From Devosia sp. SL43 (GTDB taxonomy: Bacteria > Pseudomonadota > Alphaproteobacteria > Rhizobiales > Devosiaceae): 64,000 bases of DNA. Each line of letters starts with the position of its first letter. The stretch's first letter is position 1. Of the stretch, positions 1-8,147 are shown piece after piece. The stretch lies in the NCBI RefSeq assembly GCF_021729885.1, contig NZ_CP063401.1:1364001-1428000 (forward strand). The letters run 5' to 3'. Position numbers and translations under genes: made by a program. The notes beneath the pieces are model-generated. The model ran no database searches and was not told the origin of the DNA. It saw only the letters and a program-made list of their open reading frames with translations.

Positions 1-117
1 GGCGGTAGCGCGGGCATAGACACCTACCACTTCTGATGTGTTGGACGGATTGATATTCTCGGCGCCGTCAGAGCCCACCCATTCCCCGTTGATGAGGTTC
101 TTGTGCAGTTCAGCCAT
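1..117 (-). CDS. Aldehyde dehydrogenase, N-terminal fragment (cut by window edge)
   Basis: Only the first 39 codons lie in the window. The start MAELHKNLINGEWVGSDGAE followed by an INPSNTSEVVG stretch is the usual N-terminus of NAD(P)-dependent aldehyde dehydrogenases, in particular alpha-ketoglutarate semialdehyde dehydrogenases. It begins 24 nt after the stop of the FAH-family dehydratase gene on the same strand, so the two are probably one operon. In the Weimberg-type pentose route the dehydratase product is oxidised by this kind of enzyme to 2-oxoglutarate. The catalytic Cys and Glu are outside the window, so the substrate is inferred from the neighbour. Confidence 0.75.
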   Translation of the reverse strand, partial: MAELHKNLINGEWVGSDGAENINPSNTSEVVGVYARATA

Positions 118-141
118 TTGGAATGCCTTTCGGGTAGGTCT

Positions 142-1293
142 TTAGAGGAGATCAGCCTTGGCCAGGTCGCGCAGCAGGTGGCTGGCGCCATAGGTCCAGG
201 GCGGACATTTGGTGGAGAGGTTCACGCTATTAGATAGGGTGCCAAGCTCGGATGTCGAGATCGAGACGACGTCGCCAAGCTTATGAGTAAAGCCCTTACC
301 CTCTCCGTCGCGATCCTTCACCGGCGCGAACATGGTGCCGAGATAAAGCACAAGACCGTCGGGATATTGGTGATGCCCGCCAATAGTGGCCGCAACCAGC
401 GATTCCGGTGTGCGCGAAATCTGGTTCATCGAGGAATGTCCCTCGAGCACGAAGCCGTCCTCGCCCTCGACGCGCAGCGACAGCTCGGATTGCTTGACCG
501 TTTCCAGGGTGAAGTCGCCGTCGAACAGCCGCACGAACGGCCCCAGCGATGCGGAGGCATTGTTGTCCTTGGCCTTGCCCAACAATAGAGCAGAGCGGCC
601 CTCGACGTCGCGCAGGTTGACGTCATTGCCCAGCGTCGCGCCGATGATCTCGCCCTTGCTGGTTACCAGCAGCGCCACTTCCGGCTCCGGATTGTTCCAG
701 CTCGATACCGGATGCAGCCCGACCTCGGCGCCATAGCCCACCGAACTCATCGGCTGGCCCTTGGTGAAGATCTCGGCGTCCGGTCCAATACCGACTTCGA
801 GATACTGACTCCACACACCCTTGGCGATCAAAGCGTCCTTGACCTTCATTGCGGTCTCGGACCCGGGAACCAGCTCCGAAAGATCGGTGCCGATCAGCCC
901 GAGGATTTCGCCACGCAGGGCATCGGCACGCGACTTATCCCCGCGGGCCTGTTCTTCGATTACTCTCTCAAGCAGCGAAACGACGAAGGTAACGCCCGAA
1001 GCCTTGATGGCCTGCAGATCGATGGGAGACAGCATGCTCGGAACCGACGGATCGAGATTGGCGGCAACGCTGTTGGCCAGGATTGTATCGGCCGAACCCA
1101 GATTTACACCCAAAGCGTGCCGCACGTGCTCAGCGGCACGGCCACACTCGGCTATGTCGCGGACGGTTGCCAAGCCCTTTGCGGTAATATCGACGACATC
1201 CCCATCGCGGACCGTGACGATGCGCGGCTGATCGTGTCCCGGCACACGAGCACGACCTAGCAGAACGCCATCGGGATAGTGCCTGTTGCCCAT
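142..1293 (-). CDS. Fumarylacetoacetate hydrolase-family 2-keto-3-deoxy-pentonate dehydratase (XylX/AraD1-like)
   Basis: A 383-residue protein of the FAH superfamily. It has a HPVSSWNNPEPEVALLV segment near mid-protein, where this fold supplies acidic metal ligands, and it ends with PPWTYGASHLLRDLAKADLL, close to the C-terminus I recall for the roughly 390-residue dehydratases of the Weimberg pathway (Caulobacter XylX type). These dehydrate 2-keto-3-deoxy-xylonate or -arabinonate to 2-oxoglutarate semialdehyde. The ATG at 1293 (MGNRHYPDG) was chosen over an upstream in-frame start because homologues begin close to this motif. The aldehyde dehydrogenase downstream supports the role. The exact sugar acid (xylonate, arabinonate or galactarate-derived) cannot be told from sequence. 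Confidence 0.72.
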   Translation of the reverse strand: MGNRHYPDGVLLGRARVPGHDQPRIVTVRDGDVVDITAKGLATVRDIAECGRAAEHVRHALGVNLGSADTILANSVAANLDPSVPSMLSPIDLQAIKASGVTFVVSLLERVIEEQARGDKSRADALRGEILGLIGTDLSELVPGSETAMKVKDALIAKGVWSQYLEVGIGPDAEIFTKGQPMSSVGYGAEVGLHPVSSWNNPEPEVALLVTSKGEIIGATLGNDVNLRDVEGRSALLLGKAKDNNASASLGPFVRLFDGDFTLETVKQSELSLRVEGEDGFVLEGHSSMNQISRTPESLVAATIGGHHQYPDGLVLYLGTMFAPVKDRDGEGKGFTHKLGDVVSISTSELGTLSNSVNLSTKCPPWTYGASHLLRDLAKADLL

Positions 1294-1532
1294 GTCTGAC
1301 CCCTGGAATGTTAGTGCAGTGACTACCCCACCGGCCCGCCGCCGCGCAAGCCACAAAAGTCATACTTATGTTCAAGCCCGGCCCACGAATTTTTTTGGCG
1401 ACCCACCCAAGGATCGTCAAAGCGCCGGCGTCAAACCTGTGAACTGTCACGCGTCTGTCGCGCGACGGATCGTACCTCGCCTCTTTGTTACCTCAATCCT
1501 CGGTCATTCGGCCTGCATCACTGGAGCTTACT

Positions 1533-2252
1533 ATGCGCCACTCTCTGTTTCTTACTCCCCTCGTCCTGCTCGCTGGCCTGACCCTGCCCGCCTTTGCTGG
1601 CACCATCACCATCGAAGGTCGCGGCGAGGTTACGGCCGCCCCTGACATGGCGATGATCAACTCGGGCGTCACCACCCAGGGCGCCACCGCCCGCGAAGCG
1701 CTCGACGCCAATACCGCAGCCATGGCTGCCCTGGTTGCAGAGCTCAAGGCAGCCGGCATCGAGGCCCGCGACATCCAGACCTCCGGCTTCTCGGTCAATC
1801 CGAACTACGTTTACACCGATGAGCGCGACGCCAACGGCTACACCCTGCCGCCCAAGATCAACGGCTACCAGGTGTCCAACACCGTCACCGTCGTCGTACG
1901 CAAGCTCGACACGCTGGGCTCCATTCTCGACAAGTCGGTCACCGTCGGCGCCAACACTGTCAACGGCGTCAGCTTCTCGGTCGCCGATCCGTCCGAGCTT
2001 TACGACGAGGCCCGCAAGGCAGCGTTTGCCGATGCCAAGGCCAAGGCCGAGCTCTATGCCGGCGTCGCTGGCAGCGCCCTCGAGGATATCGTGTCGATTT
2101 CCGAGACCCAGGGGTTCAATCAGCCGCAGCCCGTCGCCATGTATGCCATGCGCGCCGATGCAGCCTCGGCTCCGGTTCCCGTGGAAGCGGGCGAGTTGAG
2201 CTTTGCCATCAACGTCAATGTCCAGTGGGAACTGGAAGACGACACGAAGTAA
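1533..2252 (+). CDS. SIMPL (DUF541) domain secreted protein
   Basis: A 239-residue protein with a Sec signal peptide (MRHSLFLTPLVLLAGLTLPA, cleavage near AFA|GT). The mature part opens with TITIEGRGEVTAAPDMAMI, the hallmark start of SIMPL/DUF541 proteins, and ends with the family's typical beta-strand (LSFAINVNVQWEL). These periplasmic or outer-membrane proteins are linked to oxidative-stress tolerance but have no agreed biochemical activity. The ATG at 1533 is preceded by GGAG at 1523-1526. It stands alone, is divergent from the FAH gene, and is followed by two hairpins. Confidence 0.85.
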   Translation: MRHSLFLTPLVLLAGLTLPAFAGTITIEGRGEVTAAPDMAMINSGVTTQGATAREALDANTAAMAALVAELKAAGIEARDIQTSGFSVNPNYVYTDERDANGYTLPPKINGYQVSNTVTVVVRKLDTLGSILDKSVTVGANTVNGVSFSVADPSELYDEARKAAFADAKAKAELYAGVAGSALEDIVSISETQGFNQPQPVAMYAMRADAASAPVPVEAGELSFAINVNVQWELEDDTK

Positions 2253-2286
2253 CAGTTCCAATACCCCTCATTGAGGGGGCTTGGGC

Positions 2287-2322
2287 GGTGGGGACGGACA
2301 ATCGTAGTCACCCGTCCCCACC
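2287..2322. repeat. Perfect inverted repeat (11-bp arms) downstream of the SIMPL gene
   Basis: GGTGGGGACGG at 2287-2297 is exactly complementary to CCGTCCCCACC at 2312-2322, with a 14-nt loop. It sits in the gap between two convergent genes and just before a second hairpin. It may be a REP-like element or part of a bidirectional terminator. Confidence 0.6.
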
Positions 2323-2330
2323 AACCGATT

Positions 2331-2356
2331 CAAATCCCCGCTCCGGCGGGGATTTG
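2331..2356. terminator. Rho-independent-type terminator between SIMPL and TauE genes
   Basis: An 11-bp perfect stem (CAAATCCCCGC / GCGGGGATTTG) with a TCCG tetraloop, followed by CGTTTCT on the plus strand. It lies 6 nt before the stop codon of the minus-strand exporter, so it could serve both converging transcripts. Confidence 0.75.
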
Positions 2357-2361
2357 CGTTT

Positions 2362-3192
2362 CTAGCCGAAGATGACCTTCCACAGCATGTTGAGCCCGAC
2401 AAACACCAGGAATGCGGCGAACACATATTTGAGGGTCTGCTGGTTGAGACGGTGCGCAATAGCAGCCCCCATCGGCGCGAAAGCCGCGGCCAGCACGGCG
2501 ACCAGCACCAGCGCCACCAGGTTGATATAACCCACGCTGAACGGCGGCAGACCAGCTACACCCCAGCCCGAAATCACGAAGCCGAGCGTTCCCGACAGCG
2601 CGATGGCCACCCCGATCGCCGCCGACGTCCCCACCGCAGCATGCATGGTTGCGCCGAACGCCACCAGCGTCGGCACCGTCAGCGACCCGCCGCCAATCCC
2701 CATCAGCGCCGAGATATAGCCAACGACGAATGCCGAAATCCGGTGGGTCAGCGACGATCCGTCGAGGTGCCCCATCAGCTTGGTCTGGAACGCGAAGACG
2801 ATATTGGCGGCGATCACGAAGGCCATGACGGCAAACACGATGCGCAGCACGTCGCCGGAAAAATACCCGGCCATCAGCCCACCGATGAACGTGCCTACAA
2901 CGATCAGCGGCGCCCAGAGCCTGAGGACCCGCATGTCGAGCGCACCCCGCTTGTAGTGTGCCCGCGCGCTCATGATGCCGGTGGGAATGATGATGGCGAG
3001 CGATGTCCCCACCGCAACATGCTGCACGAGGTCCGAATCGTAGCCCATCAGTGACAGCGCCGTCGCCAGCGCCGGCACAATGATCGCCCCGCCGCCGATG
3101 CCGAGCAGACCCGCCGCCAGTCCCGAGAACACTCCTGTCACCAGCAGCCCCAGCACGAACGGCCAGTAGCCGACCAGCACAGCCCAATCCAT
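2362..3192 (-). CDS. TauE/SafE family membrane permease (putative sulfite/organosulfonate exporter)
   Basis: A 276-residue integral membrane protein with about eight hydrophobic segments arranged as two repeats. Each half carries the family's glycine-rich motif: LLGIGGGAIIVPAL near residue 32 and LMGIGGGSLTVPTL near residue 165. The family (UPF0721/TauE) exports sulfite, sulfoacetate or related anions, and the substrate here is unknown. The ATG at 3192 overlaps the TGA of the upstream yjbQ-like gene by one base (TGATG), so translation is probably coupled. Confidence 0.85.
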   Translation of the reverse strand: MDWAVLVGYWPFVLGLLVTGVFSGLAAGLLGIGGGAIIVPALATALSLMGYDSDLVQHVAVGTSLAIIIPTGIMSARAHYKRGALDMRVLRLWAPLIVVGTFIGGLMAGYFSGDVLRIVFAVMAFVIAANIVFAFQTKLMGHLDGSSLTHRISAFVVGYISALMGIGGGSLTVPTLVAFGATMHAAVGTSAAIGVAIALSGTLGFVISGWGVAGLPPFSVGYINLVALVLVAVLAAAFAPMGAAIAHRLNQQTLKYVFAAFLVFVGLNMLWKVIFG

Positions 3193-3614
3193 CAACGGTC
3201 TCCAATCAGGTGCAGCACCACGTCACGCCGATGCGGTTGGCGGCGGTGCTCGAACAGGTAGATGCCCTGCCAGGTGCCGAAAACCGGCGCACCGTCACTG
3301 ATCGGGATGCCGATCGAGGTCTGTGTCAGCGTCGATTTGATATGCGCCGGCATATCGTCCGGCCCCTCGGTGGTGTGCACCAGCCAGTCCATCCCCTCAG
3401 GCACGAGGCGCGCGAAGAACCCATTGAGGTCCGTCTTCACATCGCCGTCGGCATTCTCCTGGATCAACAGCGAGCAGGACGTGTGGCGCACATAGACCGT
3501 CAACAGCCCCGTCGCAACATCGGCATTGGTCACGAAGGAGCGCACCTGCGGGGTGAACTCGTAGAGCCCCTGGCCCTGGGTCGGTATCGTCAGCGTTTCG
3601 ATGGCTTGCTGCAT
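3192..3614 (-). CDS. YjbQ family (UPF0047) protein
   Basis: A 140-residue protein covering the full UPF0047/YjbQ domain. It contains the conserved VYVRHTSCSLLIQENAD segment near residues 41-57 and ends with the family's typical FEHRRQPHRRDVVLHLIGD. Members have weak thiamine-phosphate synthase activity when overexpressed, but the natural role is unsettled. It is the first gene of a two-gene operon with the TauE-type exporter, whose start codon overlaps its stop. Confidence 0.88.
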   Translation of the reverse strand: MQQAIETLTIPTQGQGLYEFTPQVRSFVTNADVATGLLTVYVRHTSCSLLIQENADGDVKTDLNGFFARLVPEGMDWLVHTTEGPDDMPAHIKSTLTQTSIGIPISDGAPVFGTWQGIYLFEHRRQPHRRDVVLHLIGDR

Positions 3615-3869
3615 GCAGACGCCCTAGCATGGAGTCGGCATCGTCACCAGTTCGGCTGGCGCCAATCCGCCCACTCCGCCGCATTGGCGCCATCATCGCA
3701 CGGCCACGGTAGCGCAGGGCACAAATTGGAACCTTGGCAATGGCCAGGAGTTCTGGGCCTGCGGGGAGATTCACATCACGGTGTTGCGGCCTGATTCCAT
3801 TCAGATTGCGTTCAGATTGCCATCGTGATGCTTGGCCCAAACGCCAATTCGACAAAAAGGAAAAGAACA

Positions 3870-6293
3870 ATGCGCCTCAGAAACTGGCTCCTGACCGGCA
3901 CCAGCATCGGCCTAATGGTCATGCTGCCGCTCACCGTACGTGCGCAGGATGGCAACGTCGTTGCCGCCTATCAGGCTTTCACAGCCGCGCAGGCCTCCGG
4001 CGACGCCGCTGCCATCGAAGCCGCCCAGGGCGCGCTGACCGAAGCCTGCATCGTGGCTGGTTATGCCAGCATCGACGAATGCATCGCTGCGGCAGCCGGC
4101 GGCGGTTCCGCCGAACCGGCGGTAGCACCGGACAATTCCGCCGCTGAAGCCGAAGCCGCTGCTGCCGCGCAGGCCGAAGCCGATGCCCAGGCCGCAGCTG
4201 AAGCCGAAGCCGCCGCTGCTGCCCAGGCGCAGGCTGACGCAGACGCTCAGGCTGCTGCCGACGCACAGGCTGCCGCCGATGCGCAGGCCGCTGCAGACGC
4301 ACAGGCCGCCGCCGATGCGCAGGCCGCTGCTGACGCTCAGGCTGCCGCAGACGCAAAGGCTGCTGCCGACGCGCAGGCTGCCGCCGATGCTCAGGCCGAG
4401 GCCGACGCACAGGCCGCCGCTGCCCAGGCGCAATCCGAGGCCGATGCCCAGGCAGCCGCCGACGCACAAGCGGCAGCTGATGCTCAGGCCGCAGCAGACG
4501 CTCAGGCCGCTGCAGACGCACAGGCCGCTGCTGATGCACAAGCTGCCGCCGACGCCGAAGCCGCCGCTGCGGCTGCACAGGCTGAAGAGCAGCCGGCCGA
4601 GGCGCCTGCTGAAACCCCTGCCCCGGCGCCAGTCGAGGCTCCAGCACCAGTAGAGGCCCCAGCGCCAGTTGAGGCCCCAGCACCAGCCGAAACGCCAGCA
4701 GTCGACATCAGCGCCGACCTCGCCGTGCAGGTGGACGCCTATAACGGCGCCATCGCCGAGATGATGGCCGGTGGTGACGCCGCAACAGCGCAGGCGCAAA
4801 TTGTGGCTGCCCAGCAGAACATTGCCGCGCTCTGCGCCCAGGTCGGCATCACTGACGTGACCCAGTGCCTGGCCAACTATGGTTTGTCGCTCCCGGCAGT
4901 GCCTGGCCTGCCCGATGTTCCGGCCGTTGCCCCCACTGAGCAGCCTGTTCCGGCTGAACAGCCGGCAGCCGAGGTCCCGGCACAGCCCGTCGAGATCATC
5001 GAAAACCTGCCCGAAGGTATCACCCAGGAACAGGTCGCACCGGTGCTCGATAGCGCCAAGGATGTCCAGGCTGAACCCGCCGTCAGTGGCGAGGTCGCGC
5101 CTGCCGAAGCCCCAGCCCCGACTGAACCGGCTGCTCCGCCGCCGGAGAGCGATTCCGCCGCTCAGTCTGAGGAAATCCGCGCCTTCGCGGCAGAACCAGT
5201 TGTCTCAGCCGCCGCTGAGCCAGGTACCGAAGTCACCACCACGGGTGATACGACGGTCAACCAGACGGTCAACAACACCTACATCAACAACATCACCAAC
5301 ATTACGACGAACAACGTCGTGAACGGTGACGTCACCAACAACACCGTGAACAACAACACCACGGTGACAAACAACACGCAGAACAACATCGGCCAGCAGA
5401 ACAACGTTACCGTTGTCGAGCAGGTCGCCGTTCAGCCTGCCAGCACCGGCGACATCATCACGCAGGTCATTCTACAGGTGGGCACCCAGCTGATCGTCAA
5501 TTCGATCGGTCAGGATACCGACCGCTTCTACGATCCGCAGCAGGACGAGATCTTCTACGAGAACCTGCCCAATGGCCGGACCCGTGAAGTCATCACGCGC
5601 CCTGACGGCAGCCAGATCGTGACCGTTCGCAATCGGAACGGCGACATCCTTCGTCGCTCGCGCTTCGACCCTCAGGGCCGTGAATACGTGCTGGCAACCT
5701 TCGATGACCGCTATGATGAAGACCTCGTCGAGTGGCGCGATCCGGGTCGTGACCTGCCGCCGCTGCAGCTCAACATCCCGGTGCAGGACTACGTCCTGGA
5801 TGCTGCCTTTGCCGATGAAGACGATGTCGAGGTCTTCTTCCGCCAGCCACCGGTTGAACAGGTCGCGCGCCTCTACTCGATCGACGAGGTCAAGCGCTCC
5901 GCCCGCGTTCGCGATAGCGTGCGCAAGCTCGAAGTCGGCGGCCTGACCTTCGACACCGGTGCCGCCACGATTGCGCGGGATCAGGTGGGCGCATTGTCCG
6001 GCGTTGCCAACGCCATGCTGGCACTGCTGGCCCAGAACCCCGGCGAGACCTTCCTGATCGAAGGCCACACCGATGCTGTCGGCTCGGAAATCTCCAACCT
6101 GCAGCTTTCCGATCTGCGTGCGGCCACCGTTGCGCGTATCCTCACGGACTTCTACGGAGTGCCGCCTGAAAACCTGGCGACGCAGGGCTATGGCGAGCGT
6201 TACCTCAAGATTCGCACCGAACTGGGCGAACGCGAGAACCGCCGGGTGACCATCCGCCGCATCACGCCGCTGATCACCGTCGCCGCCAACTAA
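3870..6293 (+). CDS. Large OmpA-family protein with Ala-rich repeat and Asn/Thr-rich tract
   Basis: An 807-residue exported protein. Residues 1-25 form a signal peptide (cleavage near VRA|QDG). Residues about 90-240 are an Ala-rich, low-complexity array built on AADAQ/AEADAQ units, probably a long helix or coiled coil. A Pro/Ala/Glu segment (EAPAPVEAPAPVEAPAPAET) follows. Residues about 455-520 are an Asn/Thr/Val tract with many NNTVNN-like units. The C-terminal 110 residues are an OmpA peptidoglycan-binding domain with IEGHTDAVGS, LSDLRA and ENRRVTIR motifs. The ATG at 3870 follows AAAAGGAAAAG. A small duplicated domain (VAAYQAF...AACIVAGYASIDECI-like) flanks the Ala array on both sides. It probably spans the periplasm and anchors the envelope to murein. 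Confidence 0.82.
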   Translation: MRLRNWLLTGTSIGLMVMLPLTVRAQDGNVVAAYQAFTAAQASGDAAAIEAAQGALTEACIVAGYASIDECIAAAAGGGSAEPAVAPDNSAAEAEAAAAAQAEADAQAAAEAEAAAAAQAQADADAQAAADAQAAADAQAAADAQAAADAQAAADAQAAADAKAAADAQAAADAQAEADAQAAAAQAQSEADAQAAADAQAAADAQAAADAQAAADAQAAADAQAAADAEAAAAAAQAEEQPAEAPAETPAPAPVEAPAPVEAPAPVEAPAPAETPAVDISADLAVQVDAYNGAIAEMMAGGDAATAQAQIVAAQQNIAALCAQVGITDVTQCLANYGLSLPAVPGLPDVPAVAPTEQPVPAEQPAAEVPAQPVEIIENLPEGITQEQVAPVLDSAKDVQAEPAVSGEVAPAEAPAPTEPAAPPPESDSAAQSEEIRAFAAEPVVSAAAEPGTEVTTTGDTTVNQTVNNTYINNITNITTNNVVNGDVTNNTVNNNTTVTNNTQNNIGQQNNVTVVEQVAVQPASTGDIITQVILQVGTQLIVNSIGQDTDRFYDPQQDEIFYENLPNGRTREVITRPDGSQIVTVRNRNGDILRRSRFDPQGREYVLATFDDRYDEDLVEWRDPGRDLPPLQLNIPVQDYVLDAAFADEDDVEVFFRQPPVEQVARLYSIDEVKRSARVRDSVRKLEVGGLTFDTGAATIARDQVGALSGVANAMLALLAQNPGETFLIEGHTDAVGSEISNLQLSDLRAATVARILTDFYGVPPENLATQGYGERYLKIRTELGERENRRVTIRRITPLITVAAN

Positions 6294-6313
6294 ACGGCGC
6301 CGCACGTCAACTG

Positions 6314-6341
6314 AAAGGCCGGGCCCTGTGCCCGGCCTTTT
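6314..6341 (+). terminator. Rho-independent terminator after the OmpA-family gene
   Basis: AAAGGCCGGGC and GCCCGGCCTTTT form a strong GC stem with a short CCTGT-region loop and a T-rich end, 20 nt after the stop codon. Confidence 0.85.
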
Positions 6342-6393
6342 GCTGTCCTCGTACACATGTTCGATGCGTCTCAAGCTCCCGCCTGCTCTTTAG

Positions 6394-6464
6394 GCCTTGA
6401 CCGGATGTAAGGGCCTCCGGTCAAGGCTCGCCGGCCGATCCGAGCCGGCTCACGCTGGCGAGCC
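6394..6464. repeat. Two abutting inverted repeats in the YqhA leader
   Basis: GCCTTGACCGGA (6394-6405) pairs perfectly with TCCGGTCAAGGC (6416-6427). GGCTCGCC (6425-6432) then pairs with GGCGAGCC (6457-6464) around an inner CCGGC/GCCGG stem. The two hairpins share a few bases, so they could be mutually exclusive. They lie 60-130 nt before the YqhA start. Confidence 0.55.
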
Positions 6465-6525
6465 ACCCGTCTTGTCACGCGCTGAGAACTTGCTATGGCT
6501 CTTGCAAGCAGTCTCGGAGCGTCAA

Positions 6526-7038
6526 ATGAAGCAGCTGGAAGTCTTTGTCGAAAACGTCATCCTGGCCTCGCGCTGGCTGCTGGTGATTTTCTACATCGGT
6601 CTGGGCCTGGCACTGGCGCTCTACGCCGTCACCTTCGGCTTCAAGGTCTGGGACTTCGCCTCCCATATGCTGGGCATGGACGAGACCGAAACCATCCTCA
6701 AGATGCTGTCCCTGATCGACGCCGCGCTGATCGCCAGCCTCGTGGTCATGGTCATCATCTCCGGCTACGAAAACTTCGTCTCGCGCTTCGATAACGAGGA
6801 CGAGGTGCATTGGCTAGGGCAGATCGACGCCGGCTCGCTCAAGATCAAGGTGGCCTCGACCATCGTCGCCATCTCGTCGATCCATCTACTGCAGATCTTC
6901 CTCAACGTGCCGCAATACACCGACAACCAGATCATGTGGTACACGCTGCTGCACATCACGTTCATCGTGTCGGCGCTGTTCCTGGCCCTGATCGACCGCA
7001 TCTCCAAGAAGCCAGGCAAGGTAAAAGACGAGACTTAG
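6526..7038 (+). CDS. YqhA family inner-membrane protein (UPF0114)
   Basis: A 170-residue membrane protein matching UPF0114/YqhA: ENVILASRWLLVIFYIGLGLALALY at the N-terminus, then helices around LSLIDAALIASLVVMVIISGYENFVSRF and two near the C-terminus. The function is unknown. The ATG at 6526 was preferred because the family starts just before the first helix and a GGAG lies at 6516-6519. The gene stands alone behind a structured leader. Confidence 0.85.
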   Translation: MKQLEVFVENVILASRWLLVIFYIGLGLALALYAVTFGFKVWDFASHMLGMDETETILKMLSLIDAALIASLVVMVIISGYENFVSRFDNEDEVHWLGQIDAGSLKIKVASTIVAISSIHLLQIFLNVPQYTDNQIMWYTLLHITFIVSALFLALIDRISKKPGKVKDET

Positions 7039-7223
7039 CTGACGATTTTTTTGGTTATTTGCTCATCAGACGCCGGCTAGCCCGCCGTTTTTCGCCTGCA
7101 AAAGCTTGAATCAAAAGCCATTTTTGGCTGCGGCATACTGCGCTAGACGTCGATCACGCATTCGGGAACGAAAACAAAAAGCCCGCGTTTCCCTGTCATA
7201 CGGTGAAACAAAGGAGCGACATC

Positions 7224-7604
7224 ATGGCTATCCCTGAACGCGATACCGTTTATACCAACGACGGCAACCGCACTGTGTACACGCGCGAAAGCAGCGGCAC
7301 GGGCTGGTTTGTCGGTATCATCGTGGCCCTGGCTTTGCTGGCCATCGGCTACCTGGTCTTTTCGGCCAATTCCGGTCCGTCCACCACAGTTGACGTAAAC
7401 GGTGCCCCGGCGGTCGAGGCTCCGGTTGATCCGGCCGCAGCTCCGGCCCCAATGACCGAAGCGGTTCCGGCCACTGACGCAGCCCCGATGACCGAGGCTC
7501 CGGCGGTGGAAGCCCCGGCTACTGAAGCAGCTCCCGCTGCGGACGCTGCCCCTGTGACCGAACCGGCTCCTGCTGCTGACCCGGCCGTTGCGCCTGCTCA
7601 GTAA
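7224..7604 (+). CDS. Small single-span membrane protein with Ala/Pro/Glu-rich tail
   Basis: A 126-residue protein, not recognised as a named family. About 25 polar residues precede a single membrane segment (TGWFVGIIVALALLAIGYLVF). A low-complexity tail of repeated EAPA, TEAP and AAPA units follows, similar in style to the Pro/Ala/Glu segment of the OmpA-family protein upstream. The start at 7224 has AAGGAG at 7210-7215, so translation is likely real. The tail probably extends into the periplasm. Confidence 0.7.
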   Translation: MAIPERDTVYTNDGNRTVYTRESSGTGWFVGIIVALALLAIGYLVFSANSGPSTTVDVNGAPAVEAPVDPAAAPAPMTEAVPATDAAPMTEAPAVEAPATEAAPAADAAPVTEPAPAADPAVAPAQ

Positions 7605-7656
7605 CAACTAGCCTTCCCGGATGCCGTCAGCACTCCCTCTGGCGACATCAAAAAGG

Positions 7657-7682
7657 AGACCCCGGCCGCCCCGCCGGGGTCT
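7657..7682. terminator. Intrinsic terminator hairpin
   Basis: AGACCCCGGC / GCCGGGGTCT, a 10-bp perfect stem with a 6-nt loop, followed by TACTTTATT. It lies between the converging small membrane protein gene and the DUF4189 gene. Confidence 0.8.
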
Positions 7683-7690
7683 TACTTTAT

Positions 7691-8044
7691 TCAGTAGCTG
7701 CACTGCCAGCGGCGTACGCGGCAGTTGCTAGAATAGTTCTGGCACTGCGCAATCGCATTCCATTCGGCGCTCGCGCGGTCTTCGCCCCAATCGGCGCCCC
7801 AACCGCTGCTTCCGACCGCGACGGCGCCGCAGGCATCGTGGAAACTGACCGCCGTCTCGCAATCATTGGCGTGCTTGCCACAGCCGTTGAGCGCGGTGAT
7901 CTCGGCATCCACTTCATTGGGCCAGTTGTTGCTGTAGCCCATTGCGCCGGTTCCCGGCGAATAGGCGATCGTGCCCCATTCGGCGCCCATTGATGGTGCC
8001 ACCATCATCAGCAGCACCGTCAGCGCGGCTATAGTCGATTTCAT
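7691..8044 (-). CDS. DUF4189 domain secreted protein
   Basis: A 117-residue protein with a signal peptide (MKSTIAALTVLLMMVAPSMGA). The mature part follows the DUF4189 pattern: WGTIAYSPGTGAMGYS, then the cysteine-containing NGCGKHANDCETAVSF and DACGAVAVGS segments, and a second Cys pair near the C-terminus (NCRVRRWQC). The even number of cysteines suits a disulfide-bonded periplasmic or secreted domain. The function is unknown. Confidence 0.82.
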   Translation of the reverse strand: MKSTIAALTVLLMMVAPSMGAEWGTIAYSPGTGAMGYSNNWPNEVDAEITALNGCGKHANDCETAVSFHDACGAVAVGSSGWGADWGEDRASAEWNAIAQCQNYSSNCRVRRWQCSY

Positions 8045-8147
8045 TGTAAACCTCCCTCAAGACACTGCGACATTACATCTTTCTAATGTGCCTTGCGATC
8101 ACCCCATTCTGTCCCCATCTGCGGATGCAACAACGAAGGGAGCCCTC

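Noticed and set aside
2253..2286. GGGG/CCCC repeats between SIMPL and TauE genes as possible riboswitch
   Set aside because: They resolve into two simple hairpins after the SIMPL gene, better explained as terminator and palindrome.
4140..4580. Regular repeat array resembling a CRISPR or minisatellite
   Set aside because: The repetition follows the reading frame as Ala/Asp/Gln codons of the OmpA-family protein. There are no unique spacers.
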